Source: Halorhabdus sp. BNX81
GTDB lineage: Archaea > Halobacteriota > Halobacteria > Halobacteriales > Haloarculaceae
Length of the DNA: 64,000 nucleotides
Assembly (NCBI RefSeq): GCF_029229925.1
Contig: NZ_CP107254.1
Location: 2,604,001-2,668,000, forward strand
Direction of reading: 5' to 3'
A model generated the notes under the pieces. That model saw only the letters and a list, made by a program, of their open reading frames with translations, searched no databases and was not told the DNA's origin. A program made the translations under genes and the position numbers. The stretch's first letter is position 1, and each line of letters starts with the position of its first letter. Positions 41,770 to 50,207 of this stretch are shown here, piece after piece.

Positions 41770-42059
41770 GTCGAAGTTATCGACTTATCTTATTTAAACA
41801 GTTTAAAAGTACCCAGAGCACTCAGGCGACACTTTCACCCGGGTCTACGAACCCTTAAGTGTTAAGCCACCGGACCATTGCTATGTAGTCCTCGTCGGGA
41901 CCACCGGCTAACCCACTTATTAGTAATAGTCCCTATTGTCTTAAATATGCAGGAAATTTTGAAATCTGGCCCGATCAGCTAGAATGGAAATTACGAAATT
42001 TGCTGTTTTTGATTTTCAAGTTTCATCAATGGTTTCTTTGAACAAGACACTTAAGCAAC
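41770..42059. other. AT-rich promoter region and spacer
   Basis: It holds the TATA-rich promoter of the membrane-protein gene (TTAAATAAGATAAG on the minus strand). Several AT-rich stretches toward the 3' end of the channel gene carry no credible coding sequence; a 71-residue frame from 41984 overlaps the channel gene antisense and is rejected. Confidence 0.4.
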
Positions 42060-43922
42060 CTACCGCGCCACTCGCCGCCCGAGCACAAAAACCAACAAGG
42101 CAACAAGAATCGCCCCCACCAGCGACTCCCCTGCGACAAGTACCCGTGACCACGGACTCGCAGGCGAGAGGTCCCCGTAACCGATCGTCGAGAACGTGAT
42201 CACGCTAAAGTAGACGTTCAACAGCACGTCATTGACGCCAGCCCACGTCTCTAGCTCCCCTAGCGACGCTATCGCGTACGTTGTGCCGTCGGGTTCCTTC
42301 ACCCCACCGACGAACGGGAACGCCAGCCCCGCGAGGACGATCACGCCGAACCACCACGTCAATAAACGTTTGACACTCTCGCCGTGTTTCGACAGCGCCC
42401 ACATGAGTGTCTTCACGTACCGGCGTGGGTCGCCGCGCTCTTTCAGCAGCTTTCGCTCGGCTTCCTCCTTGCTGATATGGAACTTGCGTGCCTCCTCCGA
42501 GAGCGCATTCTTCTCGTGGAGGGTTTCGAGACGCCTATAAACCCATCTAGCGGCCTCTAAGCGGTCAGTACCTGGTAGCAGCGACTTTGAATCTAATGAT
42601 TCTCCGGAGTCTTCTATAGATGGGTCTGCCTCGTAAACACAGACTGGCCGAAAGGAAGACGATGGCCTGGATTCGGGTACGACCGACAAAAATGAAGTAA
42701 ATCGGCCAAGAAACGACAATATTTCACTCTTTTTGTTGGAGGAGAGTTCTCTGTTGTAAAATATTGTTCCCGAGTTAATGCGCATATCCTCGAAGACCGT
42801 TTCATATAGGAGTGCGCTAGAAAAGATTGCATATCGGCAGTCCGCAGCTGAAAATACTGCATCTTGAAGGTTTGCATTTTCAAAAGTGGCAAACTTCGCA
42901 TCGATTTCAGAAAATTCTGCCCCCCAGAGATTGGTCCCAAGGAATTCGGATTTCCAAAGCTTGGCATCTATAAAGACAGCTACCTGAAGGTCGGCATCCG
43001 AGAAATCAGCCCCATGGAGATTAGTTTCGGAGAAGTGTCCTTCCTGAAGGCCTGCATCAGAGAGGTCCGCTTCCTTGAGGTCGGCGTTCTGAAATTCGGC
43101 CCCTTGTAGATTGACATTTGAGAAGTCAGCTTTGTGTAATTTAATGTTCGAGAATTTTACCTTCTCAAGGTCATTACCTGTGAAATCGACCCCTTTGAGG
43201 TCCATATTCGAAAATTTTGCTCTGTTTAGATTGACATTTAACAAATCAATCTTCCTGAAATCGGCATTCGAGAAGTCAGTTCCTTGGAGATCGGAATTTT
43301 GAATTTCGACTTTCCAAAACTTGGTCCCTGAGAAATCAGTTCCTAGAAGATTTGAATTTAAAAATTCAACTTCTTTTACCTCGGTATCCGTAAATTTAGC
43401 CCACCTTAAATCGACAATGGAAAATATAACCTCCTCAAGATCGGTATCCGAGAAGTCAGTCCATTGGAAGTCCACATCAATAAACTGAACATCTCTAAAA
43501 TCAGCATTCGAAAAATCAACCAAATTCAGGTTGACTTCCGTAAATTGGGCCCATCTGAGATCAGACCTTGTGAAATCAGATCGCCTGTACTCTCCACCCT
43601 CAAACTCAACTCCCAGTAATCCACACTCTCCAAAAGAAACTTTGTCACCAGCCTGAATACCGCGAAGAATGGCTCCGTCTAGCCGTTCAGGACAATCAGA
43701 ACGGTAATGCTGAAGGTCTTCAACGGTCTTGTCATCCACGTCCGCGTGCCAAAAACACCGGCCAGTTTCCTCATACTCATCCCACACAGGTCGCCAGCAA
43801 CTGACGGCTTCTGCATGTTTATGCCAAAGAGACTGGTGATAATACTCATCTATATTAACGTCCTCTGGTTGCAAAGTAAACCCACACCGACCATCAGGAA
43901 CGTCCTCCTCGTCCGTAGCCAT
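42060..43922 (-). CDS. pentapeptide-repeat protein fused to a two-helix potassium channel
   Basis: A 620-residue protein. Residues about 1-60 have a Cys/His-containing head (CGFTLQPED...HADVDDK). Residues about 90-390 are a long pentapeptide-repeat right-handed beta-helix (for example VDFSNADFRDVQFIDVDFQWTDF and GADFSDADLQVAVF). Near 490 a basic linker leads to a pore module: helix LTWWFGVIVLAGLAFPFVGG, pore and filter STIGYGDLSP (578-587), and helix VLVAGESLVGAILVALLVFVLGRRVAR. TIGYGD is the K+ selectivity filter, so this is an ion channel with a cytosolic repeat sensor. The repeat part is more AT-rich than the pore part. Confidence 0.9.
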   Translation of the reverse strand: MATDEEDVPDGRCGFTLQPEDVNIDEYYHQSLWHKHAEAVSCWRPVWDEYEETGRCFWHADVDDKTVEDLQHYRSDCPERLDGAILRGIQAGDKVSFGECGLLGVEFEGGEYRRSDFTRSDLRWAQFTEVNLNLVDFSNADFRDVQFIDVDFQWTDFSDTDLEEVIFSIVDLRWAKFTDTEVKEVEFLNSNLLGTDFSGTKFWKVEIQNSDLQGTDFSNADFRKIDLLNVNLNRAKFSNMDLKGVDFTGNDLEKVKFSNIKLHKADFSNVNLQGAEFQNADLKEADLSDAGLQEGHFSETNLHGADFSDADLQVAVFIDAKLWKSEFLGTNLWGAEFSEIDAKFATFENANLQDAVFSAADCRYAIFSSALLYETVFEDMRINSGTIFYNRELSSNKKSEILSFLGRFTSFLSVVPESRPSSSFRPVCVYEADPSIEDSGESLDSKSLLPGTDRLEAARWVYRRLETLHEKNALSEEARKFHISKEEAERKLLKERGDPRRYVKTLMWALSKHGESVKRLLTWWFGVIVLAGLAFPFVGGVKEPDGTTYAIASLGELETWAGVNDVLLNVYFSVITFSTIGYGDLSPASPWSRVLVAGESLVGAILVALLVFVLGRRVAR

Positions 43923-44074
43923 ACGCCCCTCATACCACCTCCCTGGTAAAGAAAGCCCCTGCCAGCTCTAAAAACACAGTACAGCCGTTAAGTAAGCGCC
44001 ATATCTATCGTTCAATCTTACCAGAGATGGGGTGAGCAGTGTTCGATAACAGCCTCCAAGACCGTCAAAGAAGT

Positions 44075-44425
44075 TCAGATCGAATTGTCAACGTCGACCA
44101 GCCGCATCCGGGGATAACCGTCGTCCATCTCCATGACACCCCTCGCCTCCAGTCCCTCGTAGTCCACGAGAATCTCCACGTCGGCGAACTCGCCGGTGAA
44201 CTCCGTGTAGCCCACGGCCGGGTCGACCGCCGTCTCGATGGCTTCGGTCTTCATCTCGACGGTCACGGCCTCGCAATGTGGCTGGTTCTCGATCGCGCTC
44301 TCGATGGCACTCGCGAGCTCGGCGGCGCTCGCGGGGCTGATCGGCGTGCCGGCAAACTGGTGATAGAGCGCGCCGAACTTGATCCCGAGTTCGAACGTCG
44401 CCCGGTGGGCGTCGGTCGGTTCCAT
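44075..44425 (-). CDS. mptD: archaeal dihydroneopterin aldolase MptD
   Basis: A 116-residue protein of the archaeal MptD family, which cleaves 7,8-dihydroneopterin side chains in tetrahydropterin/folate biosynthesis. Family features are FELGIKFGALYHQFAGTPISPASAAELASAIESAIE (N-terminal helix and active-site region) and the strands GVMEMDDGYPRMRLVDVDN. The length matches the family, which forms homotetramers. It stands alone between the channel gene and the aldo/keto reductase. Confidence 0.88.
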   Translation of the reverse strand: MEPTDAHRATFELGIKFGALYHQFAGTPISPASAAELASAIESAIENQPHCEAVTVEMKTEAIETAVDPAVGYTEFTGEFADVEILVDYEGLEARGVMEMDDGYPRMRLVDVDNSI

Positions 44426-44507
44426 ATCCTTGCTGGGGTCGGCGGCGGCTAAAACGTTGGCCGACGACGCTGGTCAGCTGGTTTCCCTGCACGACGGAAC
44501 GACGGCC

Positions 44508-45497
44508 TCACCACCGATGGTGAACGTGGTCGTAGAGGTGTGCCTCGTAGATGTCCCGGACCGCGCCGTGAGTCTCGTGGGAGAGTTCGGGGAGGTCGGC
44601 CGCGGCGGCGTTGGCCTCGACGTGCGCGGGCGATGTCGAGCCGGGGATGACCGTCGAGACGGCGTCGTGATCCAGGATCCACCGGAGGGTGAACTGCGCC
44701 ATCGACATTTCCTCGGGGACGTGCGGCCGTAGGTCATCGACAGCATCGAGGCCGGACTCGAAGGGCACGCCGGCGAACGTCTCGCCGCCGGCGCGACCGA
44801 TCCCGGCATCGACGCCGCCCTCGGCGGCGCTCTTGCGGTGGTCGCCTTCGTCGAAGTCCTCGATGCCGTCGAAGACGTCGGCGAGCAGCCCGGAGGCCAG
44901 CGGGACGCGGACGATGATGCCGACGTTCTCGGCGGCTGCCCGTTCGAAGAACCGCTCCGCGGGTCGGTGACGGAACGGGTTGAAGATGATCTGGACCGTC
45001 TCGACGACGTCGTACTCGATGGCCTTCGTCGCCTCCTCGACCTTCTCGACGCTGACGCCCGCGTGGTTGATCTCGCCCTCCTCGCGCAGCTCTTCCAGCG
45101 TCTCGAAGGTATCTGGGTTGTAGAAGGCCTGTGTCTCCGGGCAGTGCAACTGGACGAGGTCGAGCGTCTCGACGCCGAGGCGCTCTTTCGAGCCCGCGAT
45201 GGACTCCCGGAGGCCCGCTTCGGAGTGACCGCCGTCCTCGTCGGGGGCGGCCTTCGTCGGGACGAAAATGCCGTCCCGGTCGCGCTCGTCGAGCACTTCG
45301 CCGATGAGGGATTCGGCGCGGCCGCCGCCGTAGACCTCGGCGGTGTCGAGCAGGTTGACGTCCGCGTCCAGCGCGGTTCGGATCGCGTCTTTGGCCTGTT
45401 CGTCGCTGACGTCGCTCCAGACGGGACCGACGTTCCACGTGCCGAGACCGACCGCCGAAACGTCAACGTCGGTCGATCCGAGAGTTCGGTACTCCAT
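44508..45497 (-). CDS. aldo/keto reductase
   Basis: A 329-residue NAD(P)H-dependent aldo/keto reductase. The catalytic tetrad is visible: Asp and Tyr in NLLDTAEVYGGGRAE, Lys in FVPTKAAP, and His in VQLHCPE. The cofactor end is VSTVIPGSTSPAHVEANAAA. The enzyme reduces aldehydes or ketones; the substrate is not determinable. ATG 45497 is preferred because the family start (MEYRTLGSTDVDVSAVGLGTW) begins there. It precedes the structured repeat element by about 100 bases. Confidence 0.93.
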   Translation of the reverse strand: MEYRTLGSTDVDVSAVGLGTWNVGPVWSDVSDEQAKDAIRTALDADVNLLDTAEVYGGGRAESLIGEVLDERDRDGIFVPTKAAPDEDGGHSEAGLRESIAGSKERLGVETLDLVQLHCPETQAFYNPDTFETLEELREEGEINHAGVSVEKVEEATKAIEYDVVETVQIIFNPFRHRPAERFFERAAAENVGIIVRVPLASGLLADVFDGIEDFDEGDHRKSAAEGGVDAGIGRAGGETFAGVPFESGLDAVDDLRPHVPEEMSMAQFTLRWILDHDAVSTVIPGSTSPAHVEANAAAADLPELSHETHGAVRDIYEAHLYDHVHHRW

Positions 45498-45596
45498 AGC
45501 ATCACAGACAAGCGCCGGCGCGAAAAATCCGGGGGTTGAGCGGTGACCAGATTCGCCCATGACGGCTGAATAGTGCTATTCTGTCGTCTACAGCTC

Positions 45597-46098
45597 GAAA
45601 GCCCCTGCGCGTTCCAGTCGAGGGGCTCTCACGGGTCGCTTCGCTCACGGGTCACTTCGTTCTCACGGGTCGTTTCACTCCCCGTTCGAAGTACCGAGGT
45701 CTCGCTTCGCTCGACCTCGCATTCCCCGTTCGCAAACGAGGCGCTCGCGTTCGCTCACGCCTCGCTCTCCCCGTTCGAGTGGACGTGGCCTCGCTGCTCG
45801 CGGGTCACTCCGTTCCCCGCTCGCAATCCCCGCGGTCTCACTGCGTTCGACCGCGCACCGCTCGGCCACGCGCTCGCTGCGGTCCTCACTCACTACGTTC
45901 GTTCCGGTCCTAGCGTCGCCCGTCTTCCCGGAACGCCCAGCCCCTTTCAGTCCCACCCACTATAGCCAGGGAAGAAGCCGACACGGGTGGGACTGAAAGG
46001 GGCCGCTCGCTCGACCTGGCCCGGACGAAGCCAAGGACCGCAGGCGATAAGCCGAGGACCGCAGCGAGTCCCGGACAGTCGAGCGAGCGGGGGCTTTC
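45597..46098 (+). ncRNA. nested inverted-repeat element, candidate structured RNA (copy 2)
   Basis: The outer arms are GAAAGCCCC (45597-45605) and GGGGCTTTC (46090-46098). The 18-base hairpin CCCCTTTCAGTCCCACCC (45941-45958) pairs with 45985-46002. The stem next to it is CGCTCGCTCGAC (from about 46004) pairing with GTCGAGCGAGCG (to about 46089). Copy 1 has different bases at this stem but the same pairing. The left arm interior carries many short CACGGGTC- and GCTCGC-type repeats. It lies just upstream of ileS. Confidence 0.5.
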
Positions 46099-46214
46099 AT
46101 GCTGTTTACAACCGCGCTTCCAACGCAGCCTACATCCCAAGAAGCAATCCCAACGTGAACGTTCCCCATGACGGGATCGATTTGCCTTTAATCCCGGCGA
46201 TGGAGTGAAGAAGT

Positions 46215-49200
46215 ATGACAGACGTTGAGGATCGCGATCCGCCGACGTACGAGCGCTTCGGCGAGGTGGCAGACCAGTACGACCCCGACAGCGTCCGCGA
46301 TCGGGTGTTCGCCCACTGGGACGCCGTCGACGCCTACGAACAGACGAAAGCGCACCGCGCCGACGGCGAGGACTTCTTCTTCGTCGACGGGCCCCCCTAC
46401 ACCTCCGGGGCAGCCCACATGGGGACGACCTGGAACAAGACGCTGAAGGACGCCTACATCCGGTACCTCCGCATGCAGGGCTACGACGTCACCGACCGGC
46501 CGGGCTATGACATGCACGGCCTGCCCATCGAGACCAAGGTCGAAGAGAAACTCGACTTCGAGAACAAGAAGGATATCCAGGAATTCGGCGAGGAGAACTT
46601 CATCGACGAGTGTAAGGACTTCGCCGAGCAGCAACTGGAGGGGCTCCAGGAAGACTTCAAGTCCTTCGGCGTCTGGATGGACTGGGACGATCCCTACAAG
46701 ACGGTCACCCCGGAGTACATGGAGGCCGCCTGGTGGGGTTTCGAGCAGGCCCACGAGAAGGGACTGGTCGAGCAGGGCAAGCGCTCGATCTCCCAATGTC
46801 CCCGGTGTGAGACCGCCATCGCCAACAACGAGGTCGAGTACGAGGACGTCTCCGACCCGTCGATCTACGTGAAGTTCTCGTTGCAGGATCGGGAAGGCAG
46901 CCTCGTCATCTGGACGACGACCCCCTGGACGATCCCCGCCAACACCTTCGTCGCGGTCGACGAAGATCTGACCTACCAGGCCGTCGAAGCGACCAAAGAC
47001 GGCGAGACAGAAGTACTCTGGATCGCCGAGTCCTGCGTCGAGGACGTCCTCTCGAAGGGTCGGTACGACGACTACGAGATCGTCGACGAGGCGACTGGCG
47101 AGGAGATGGTCGGCTGGGAATACGAGCACCCGCTTCGTGAGGAAGTCCCCGACGCGCCCGAAGGCAAGGACGCCCTGCAGGTCTACACCGCCGACTACGT
47201 CGAGGCAGACCGGACGGGGCTGGTCCACTCCGCGCCCGGCCACGGTGAGGAGGACTTCGAGCGCGGCCAGGAGTTGGGGCTGGACGTGTTCTGTCCCGTC
47301 GGCGGCGACGGCGTCTACGATGACACCGCTGGCAAATACGCCGGTGAGTTCGTCAAGGACGCCGACGCGGCGATCATGGACGACCTCGACGCGAACGGCA
47401 ACCTCCTCTCGCGGGATACCACTCACCACAGTTACGGGCACTGCTGGCGGTGTGACACGGGGATCATCCAGATCGTCACCGACCAGTGGTTCATCACGGT
47501 GACGGACATCAAGGACGAGCTGCTGGACAACATCGCGGACAGCGAGTGGCACCCCGACTGGGCGCGGGACAATCGCTTCCAGGACTTCGTCGAGGAGGCA
47601 CCCGACTGGAACGTCTCCCGGCAGCGCTACTGGGGGATCCCGATCCCGATCTGGACGGCTGAAGACTGGGATGGCTCCATGGACGACGCCATCGTGATCG
47701 GCGACCGCGAAGAACTCGCCGAGCGCGTCGATCAGGAGATCGAACCCGAAGCTGTCGACCTCCACAAGGGGACCGTCGACGAGTTGACGATCACCGAGGA
47801 CGGCCGGACCTACGAGCGCGTGCCGGACGTCTTCGACGTCTGGCTCGACTCCTCGGTTGCCTCCTGGGGGACGCTGGACTATCCCGAACAGACTGAGGAC
47901 TTCGAGGAGCTATGGCCGGCAGACCTCATCATGGAGGCCCACGACCAGACTCGCGGGTGGTTCTGGTCCCAACTCGGCATGGGGACTGCGGCAGTCGGCG
48001 AGATCCCATACGACGAGGTGCTGATGCACGGCTACGCGATGATGCCTGACGGTCGCGGGATGTCCAAATCCAAGGGCATCACCGTCGAGCCACAGGAGGC
48101 CATCGCGGAAGGCGGCGCGGACCCGATGCGGGCGTTCCTGCTCTCCCAGAACCCCCAGGGCGAGGACATGCGCTTCTCCTGGGACGGGATGGACTCGATG
48201 CAGCGCAACCTCAACATCCTCTGGAACGTCTTCCGGTTCCCGCTGCCGTACATGCGGATGGACGGCTTCGATCCAATGGAAACGACCGTCGAAGACGTCG
48301 AACTCGAACAGATCGACGAGTGGGTGCTCTCCCGGCTCCAGACCGTCGAAAGCGAGATGGGCGAACACTTCGAGGACCGCCGCCAGGATCGCGCGATCCA
48401 GGCGCTGATGGACTTCGTCGTCGAGGACGTCTCCCGCTTTTACGTCCAGGCGGTCCGCGATCGCGTCTGGGCGGAGGGCGAAGACGGCTCGAAGACGGCC
48501 GTCTACGCCACGCTCTATCGCGTGCTCGAGGAGACCGTCGCGCTGCTGGCTCCGTTCACCCCCTTCATCGCCGATGAAATCTACCAGTACCTCACAGGCG
48601 ATGCCGGCTACGACACGGTCCACATGTGCGACTGGCCGGAACCCGACGACACGTTGCGGGATGTCAGCCTCGAAAACGAGATCAGCGTCGTCCGGGCGGT
48701 CGAGGAGGCAGGGTCGAACGCCCGCCAGCAGGCCGAGCGGAAACTCCGGTGGCCGGTCAAGCGCGTCGTCGTCGACGTCGACGACCAGGAGGTCGGCGGC
48801 TCGATCGAACTCCAGTCCGACCTGCTGGCCGACCGCTTGAACGCCCGCGAAATCGAAGTCGTCGCCCCCGACGAGGCGTGGGGTGAACTCACCTACAGCG
48901 CCGAGGCCGACATGAGCAAGCTCGGCCCCGCCTTCGGCGACGAGGCGGGAGCCATCATGAACGCGCTCAACGACGCCAGCGTCGCCGAGCCCTCGATCGA
49001 GGCCCTCGAATCGGCCGTCGCGAGCGATCTGGGACGGGGCGTCGATCTCACGGCGGAAATGGTCGAGTTCGTCCGCAACACGCCCGACGGCGTCGCGAGT
49101 ACGGAGTTCGAGGCCCTGGATGGGGGCGGGGTCGTTTACGTCGATACCACGCTGACCGAGGACATCGAGAGCGAGGGCTACGCCCGCGAGGTCGTCCGGC

Positions 49201-49421
49201 GCGTCCAGGAGATGCGGAAAGATCTCGACCTGGCGATGGACGCTCGGATTACCGTCGAGTACGACATCGCGGACGAGCGCGTCGAAGGGCTGGTCGAAGA
49301 ACGCGAGGACCTGATCGCCGAGGAAGTCCGGGCTGACGCGTTCGGTGACGCCGAAGACGGCTATCGCAAGGAGTGGGAGGTTGAGGGCGTGAAAGCGGAG
49401 ATTGCGGTCGAAGAAGTCTGA
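46215..49421 (+). CDS. ileS: isoleucyl-tRNA synthetase
   Basis: A 1068-residue class I aminoacyl-tRNA synthetase that charges tRNA-Ile. The HIGH-type signature appears as PYTSGAAHMGTTWNK (HMGT, about residues 68-71), the KMSKS motif as GRGMSKSKGITVEP (about 615), and CP1 editing-domain features as GDGVYDDTAGKYAGE. The long anticodon-binding and C-terminal parts are intact. A TATA-like TTTGCCTTTAATCC lies about 30 bases before the ATG. The large minus-strand frames opposite it are shadows. Confidence 0.97.
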   Translation: MTDVEDRDPPTYERFGEVADQYDPDSVRDRVFAHWDAVDAYEQTKAHRADGEDFFFVDGPPYTSGAAHMGTTWNKTLKDAYIRYLRMQGYDVTDRPGYDMHGLPIETKVEEKLDFENKKDIQEFGEENFIDECKDFAEQQLEGLQEDFKSFGVWMDWDDPYKTVTPEYMEAAWWGFEQAHEKGLVEQGKRSISQCPRCETAIANNEVEYEDVSDPSIYVKFSLQDREGSLVIWTTTPWTIPANTFVAVDEDLTYQAVEATKDGETEVLWIAESCVEDVLSKGRYDDYEIVDEATGEEMVGWEYEHPLREEVPDAPEGKDALQVYTADYVEADRTGLVHSAPGHGEEDFERGQELGLDVFCPVGGDGVYDDTAGKYAGEFVKDADAAIMDDLDANGNLLSRDTTHHSYGHCWRCDTGIIQIVTDQWFITVTDIKDELLDNIADSEWHPDWARDNRFQDFVEEAPDWNVSRQRYWGIPIPIWTAEDWDGSMDDAIVIGDREELAERVDQEIEPEAVDLHKGTVDELTITEDGRTYERVPDVFDVWLDSSVASWGTLDYPEQTEDFEELWPADLIMEAHDQTRGWFWSQLGMGTAAVGEIPYDEVLMHGYAMMPDGRGMSKSKGITVEPQEAIAEGGADPMRAFLLSQNPQGEDMRFSWDGMDSMQRNLNILWNVFRFPLPYMRMDGFDPMETTVEDVELEQIDEWVLSRLQTVESEMGEHFEDRRQDRAIQALMDFVVEDVSRFYVQAVRDRVWAEGEDGSKTAVYATLYRVLEETVALLAPFTPFIADEIYQYLTGDAGYDTVHMCDWPEPDDTLRDVSLENEISVVRAVEEAGSNARQQAERKLRWPVKRVVVDVDDQEVGGSIELQSDLLADRLNAREIEVVAPDEAWGELTYSAEADMSKLGPAFGDEAGAIMNALNDASVAEPSIEALESAVASDLGRGVDLTAEMVEFVRNTPDGVASTEFEALDGGGVVYVDTTLTEDIESEGYAREVVRRVQEMRKDLDLAMDARITVEYDIADERVEGLVEEREDLIAEEVRADAFGDAEDGYRKEWEVEGVKAEIAVEEV

Positions 49422-49453
49422 TCGACCAAGTCCCTAGCTCGCGTCTCCGGAAT

Positions 49454-49855
49454 TCAATATCCCTCAATTGAGACGCCGTCGAACAGTTCGAAGTCAGCGA
49501 CGTTTTCCGTGACGACAGTGGCACCAGTTTCTTTCGCGACCGCGGCGATCAGCAGATCGCCAGCCAGCGCGTTGATCTTGTCCTGATTGATCGCGTCGTC
49601 CCGCTGGAGGGCGGCCTCCAGTTCGCCGGCGACGACGGCGTGATCAGTCTGAAAGGGGACGGTTTCCACCCACTCGAACGTCGAAAGAAGCTGGTGGCGA
49701 TCGAGGTTCCCCTGGAGAGACAACCCCACAGCGATTTCCTTGAGATTGAGCGTCGTCGTGATGAACTCGGCGTCCTCGTGCGCCTCGAGATACGTTTTCG
49801 TTGCCTCCCTGCCACCCCAGTAGTGGATCAGAAAGGTCGTATCAAGCAGTTTCAT
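49454..49855 (-). CDS. vapC: VapC-type PIN-domain toxin RNase
   Basis: A 133-residue PIN-domain ribonuclease. The acidic active-site residues are in place: MKLLDTTFLIHYW (Asp 5), TTLNLKEIAVGL (Glu near 40), LAGDLLIAAVAKETGATVVTENVADF (Asp near 103 and the Asp at about 122). It is the toxin of a VapBC module that cleaves RNA when not bound by VapB. ATG 49855 overlaps the end of vapB by 14 bases, so translation is coupled. Confidence 0.92.
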   Translation of the reverse strand: MKLLDTTFLIHYWGGREATKTYLEAHEDAEFITTTLNLKEIAVGLSLQGNLDRHQLLSTFEWVETVPFQTDHAVVAGELEAALQRDDAINQDKINALAGDLLIAAVAKETGATVVTENVADFELFDGVSIEGY

Positions 49856-50129
49856 CCGGGTCCTCCGGCTCACTGGCGTCGGCTAACTCTTCGATCGCCG
49901 TCCGCTGGCGCGCCGCGAGTCCCGCACTCGTCCGATCGCGGGATTCCTGGACTGTCTCCTCGAGTGCATCCGCTGCGTCCTCGTCGAGCGTCCCGAACCC
50001 CGCCCGCCAATCGGCCGTCGTCTCCTCAAGCAGTCGCTCGACGAGGTCCGTGAAGCTCTCGTCGTCCCGTTTGCGGCCTTTCAGCCGCTCGTAGGTGTCG
50101 TCCTTGACACCGATCGTTTTCGTTCCCAT
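49842..50129 (-). CDS. vapB: VapB-type antitoxin
   Basis: A 95-residue antitoxin of the archaeal COG1753 type. It starts MGTKTIGVKDDTYERLKGRKRDDESFTDLVERLLEE, a ribbon-helix-helix-like DNA-binding part. It continues with an acidic tail (TADWRAGFGTLDEDAADALEETVQESRDR...ASEPEDPDETA) that would wrap the toxin. ATG 50129 is chosen because the family begins there and the palindromic operator lies immediately upstream. Confidence 0.9.
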   Translation of the reverse strand: MGTKTIGVKDDTYERLKGRKRDDESFTDLVERLLEETTADWRAGFGTLDEDAADALEETVQESRDRTSAGLAARQRTAIEELADASEPEDPDETA

Positions 50130-50130
50130 G

Positions 50131-50158
50131 TTTTGTGTTTGTGTACACATACACAAAA
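50131..50158. promoter_or_regulatory. near-perfect 28-bp palindrome at the vapBC promoter
   Basis: TTTTGTGTTTGTGT (50131-50144) and ACACATACACAAAA (50145-50158) are complementary apart from one mismatch, centred between bases 50144 and 50145. The palindrome abuts the vapB start codon and is a likely autorepression site. Confidence 0.75.
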
Positions 50159-50207
50159 AATTGTCGGCCGGATCGGAGTGCCACACAACCGGAACAAAAT
50201 TTGGTGG

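Noticed and set aside
41984-42199. 71-codon frame overlapping the channel gene
   Set aside because: It is antisense to the well-supported 3' end of the channel gene and has no protein-like pattern.
46188-47765. Long minus-strand open frame opposite ileS
   Set aside because: It is the usual antisense shadow of a GC-rich gene; its product has biased low-complexity composition and no family pattern, while the plus strand is clearly ileS.
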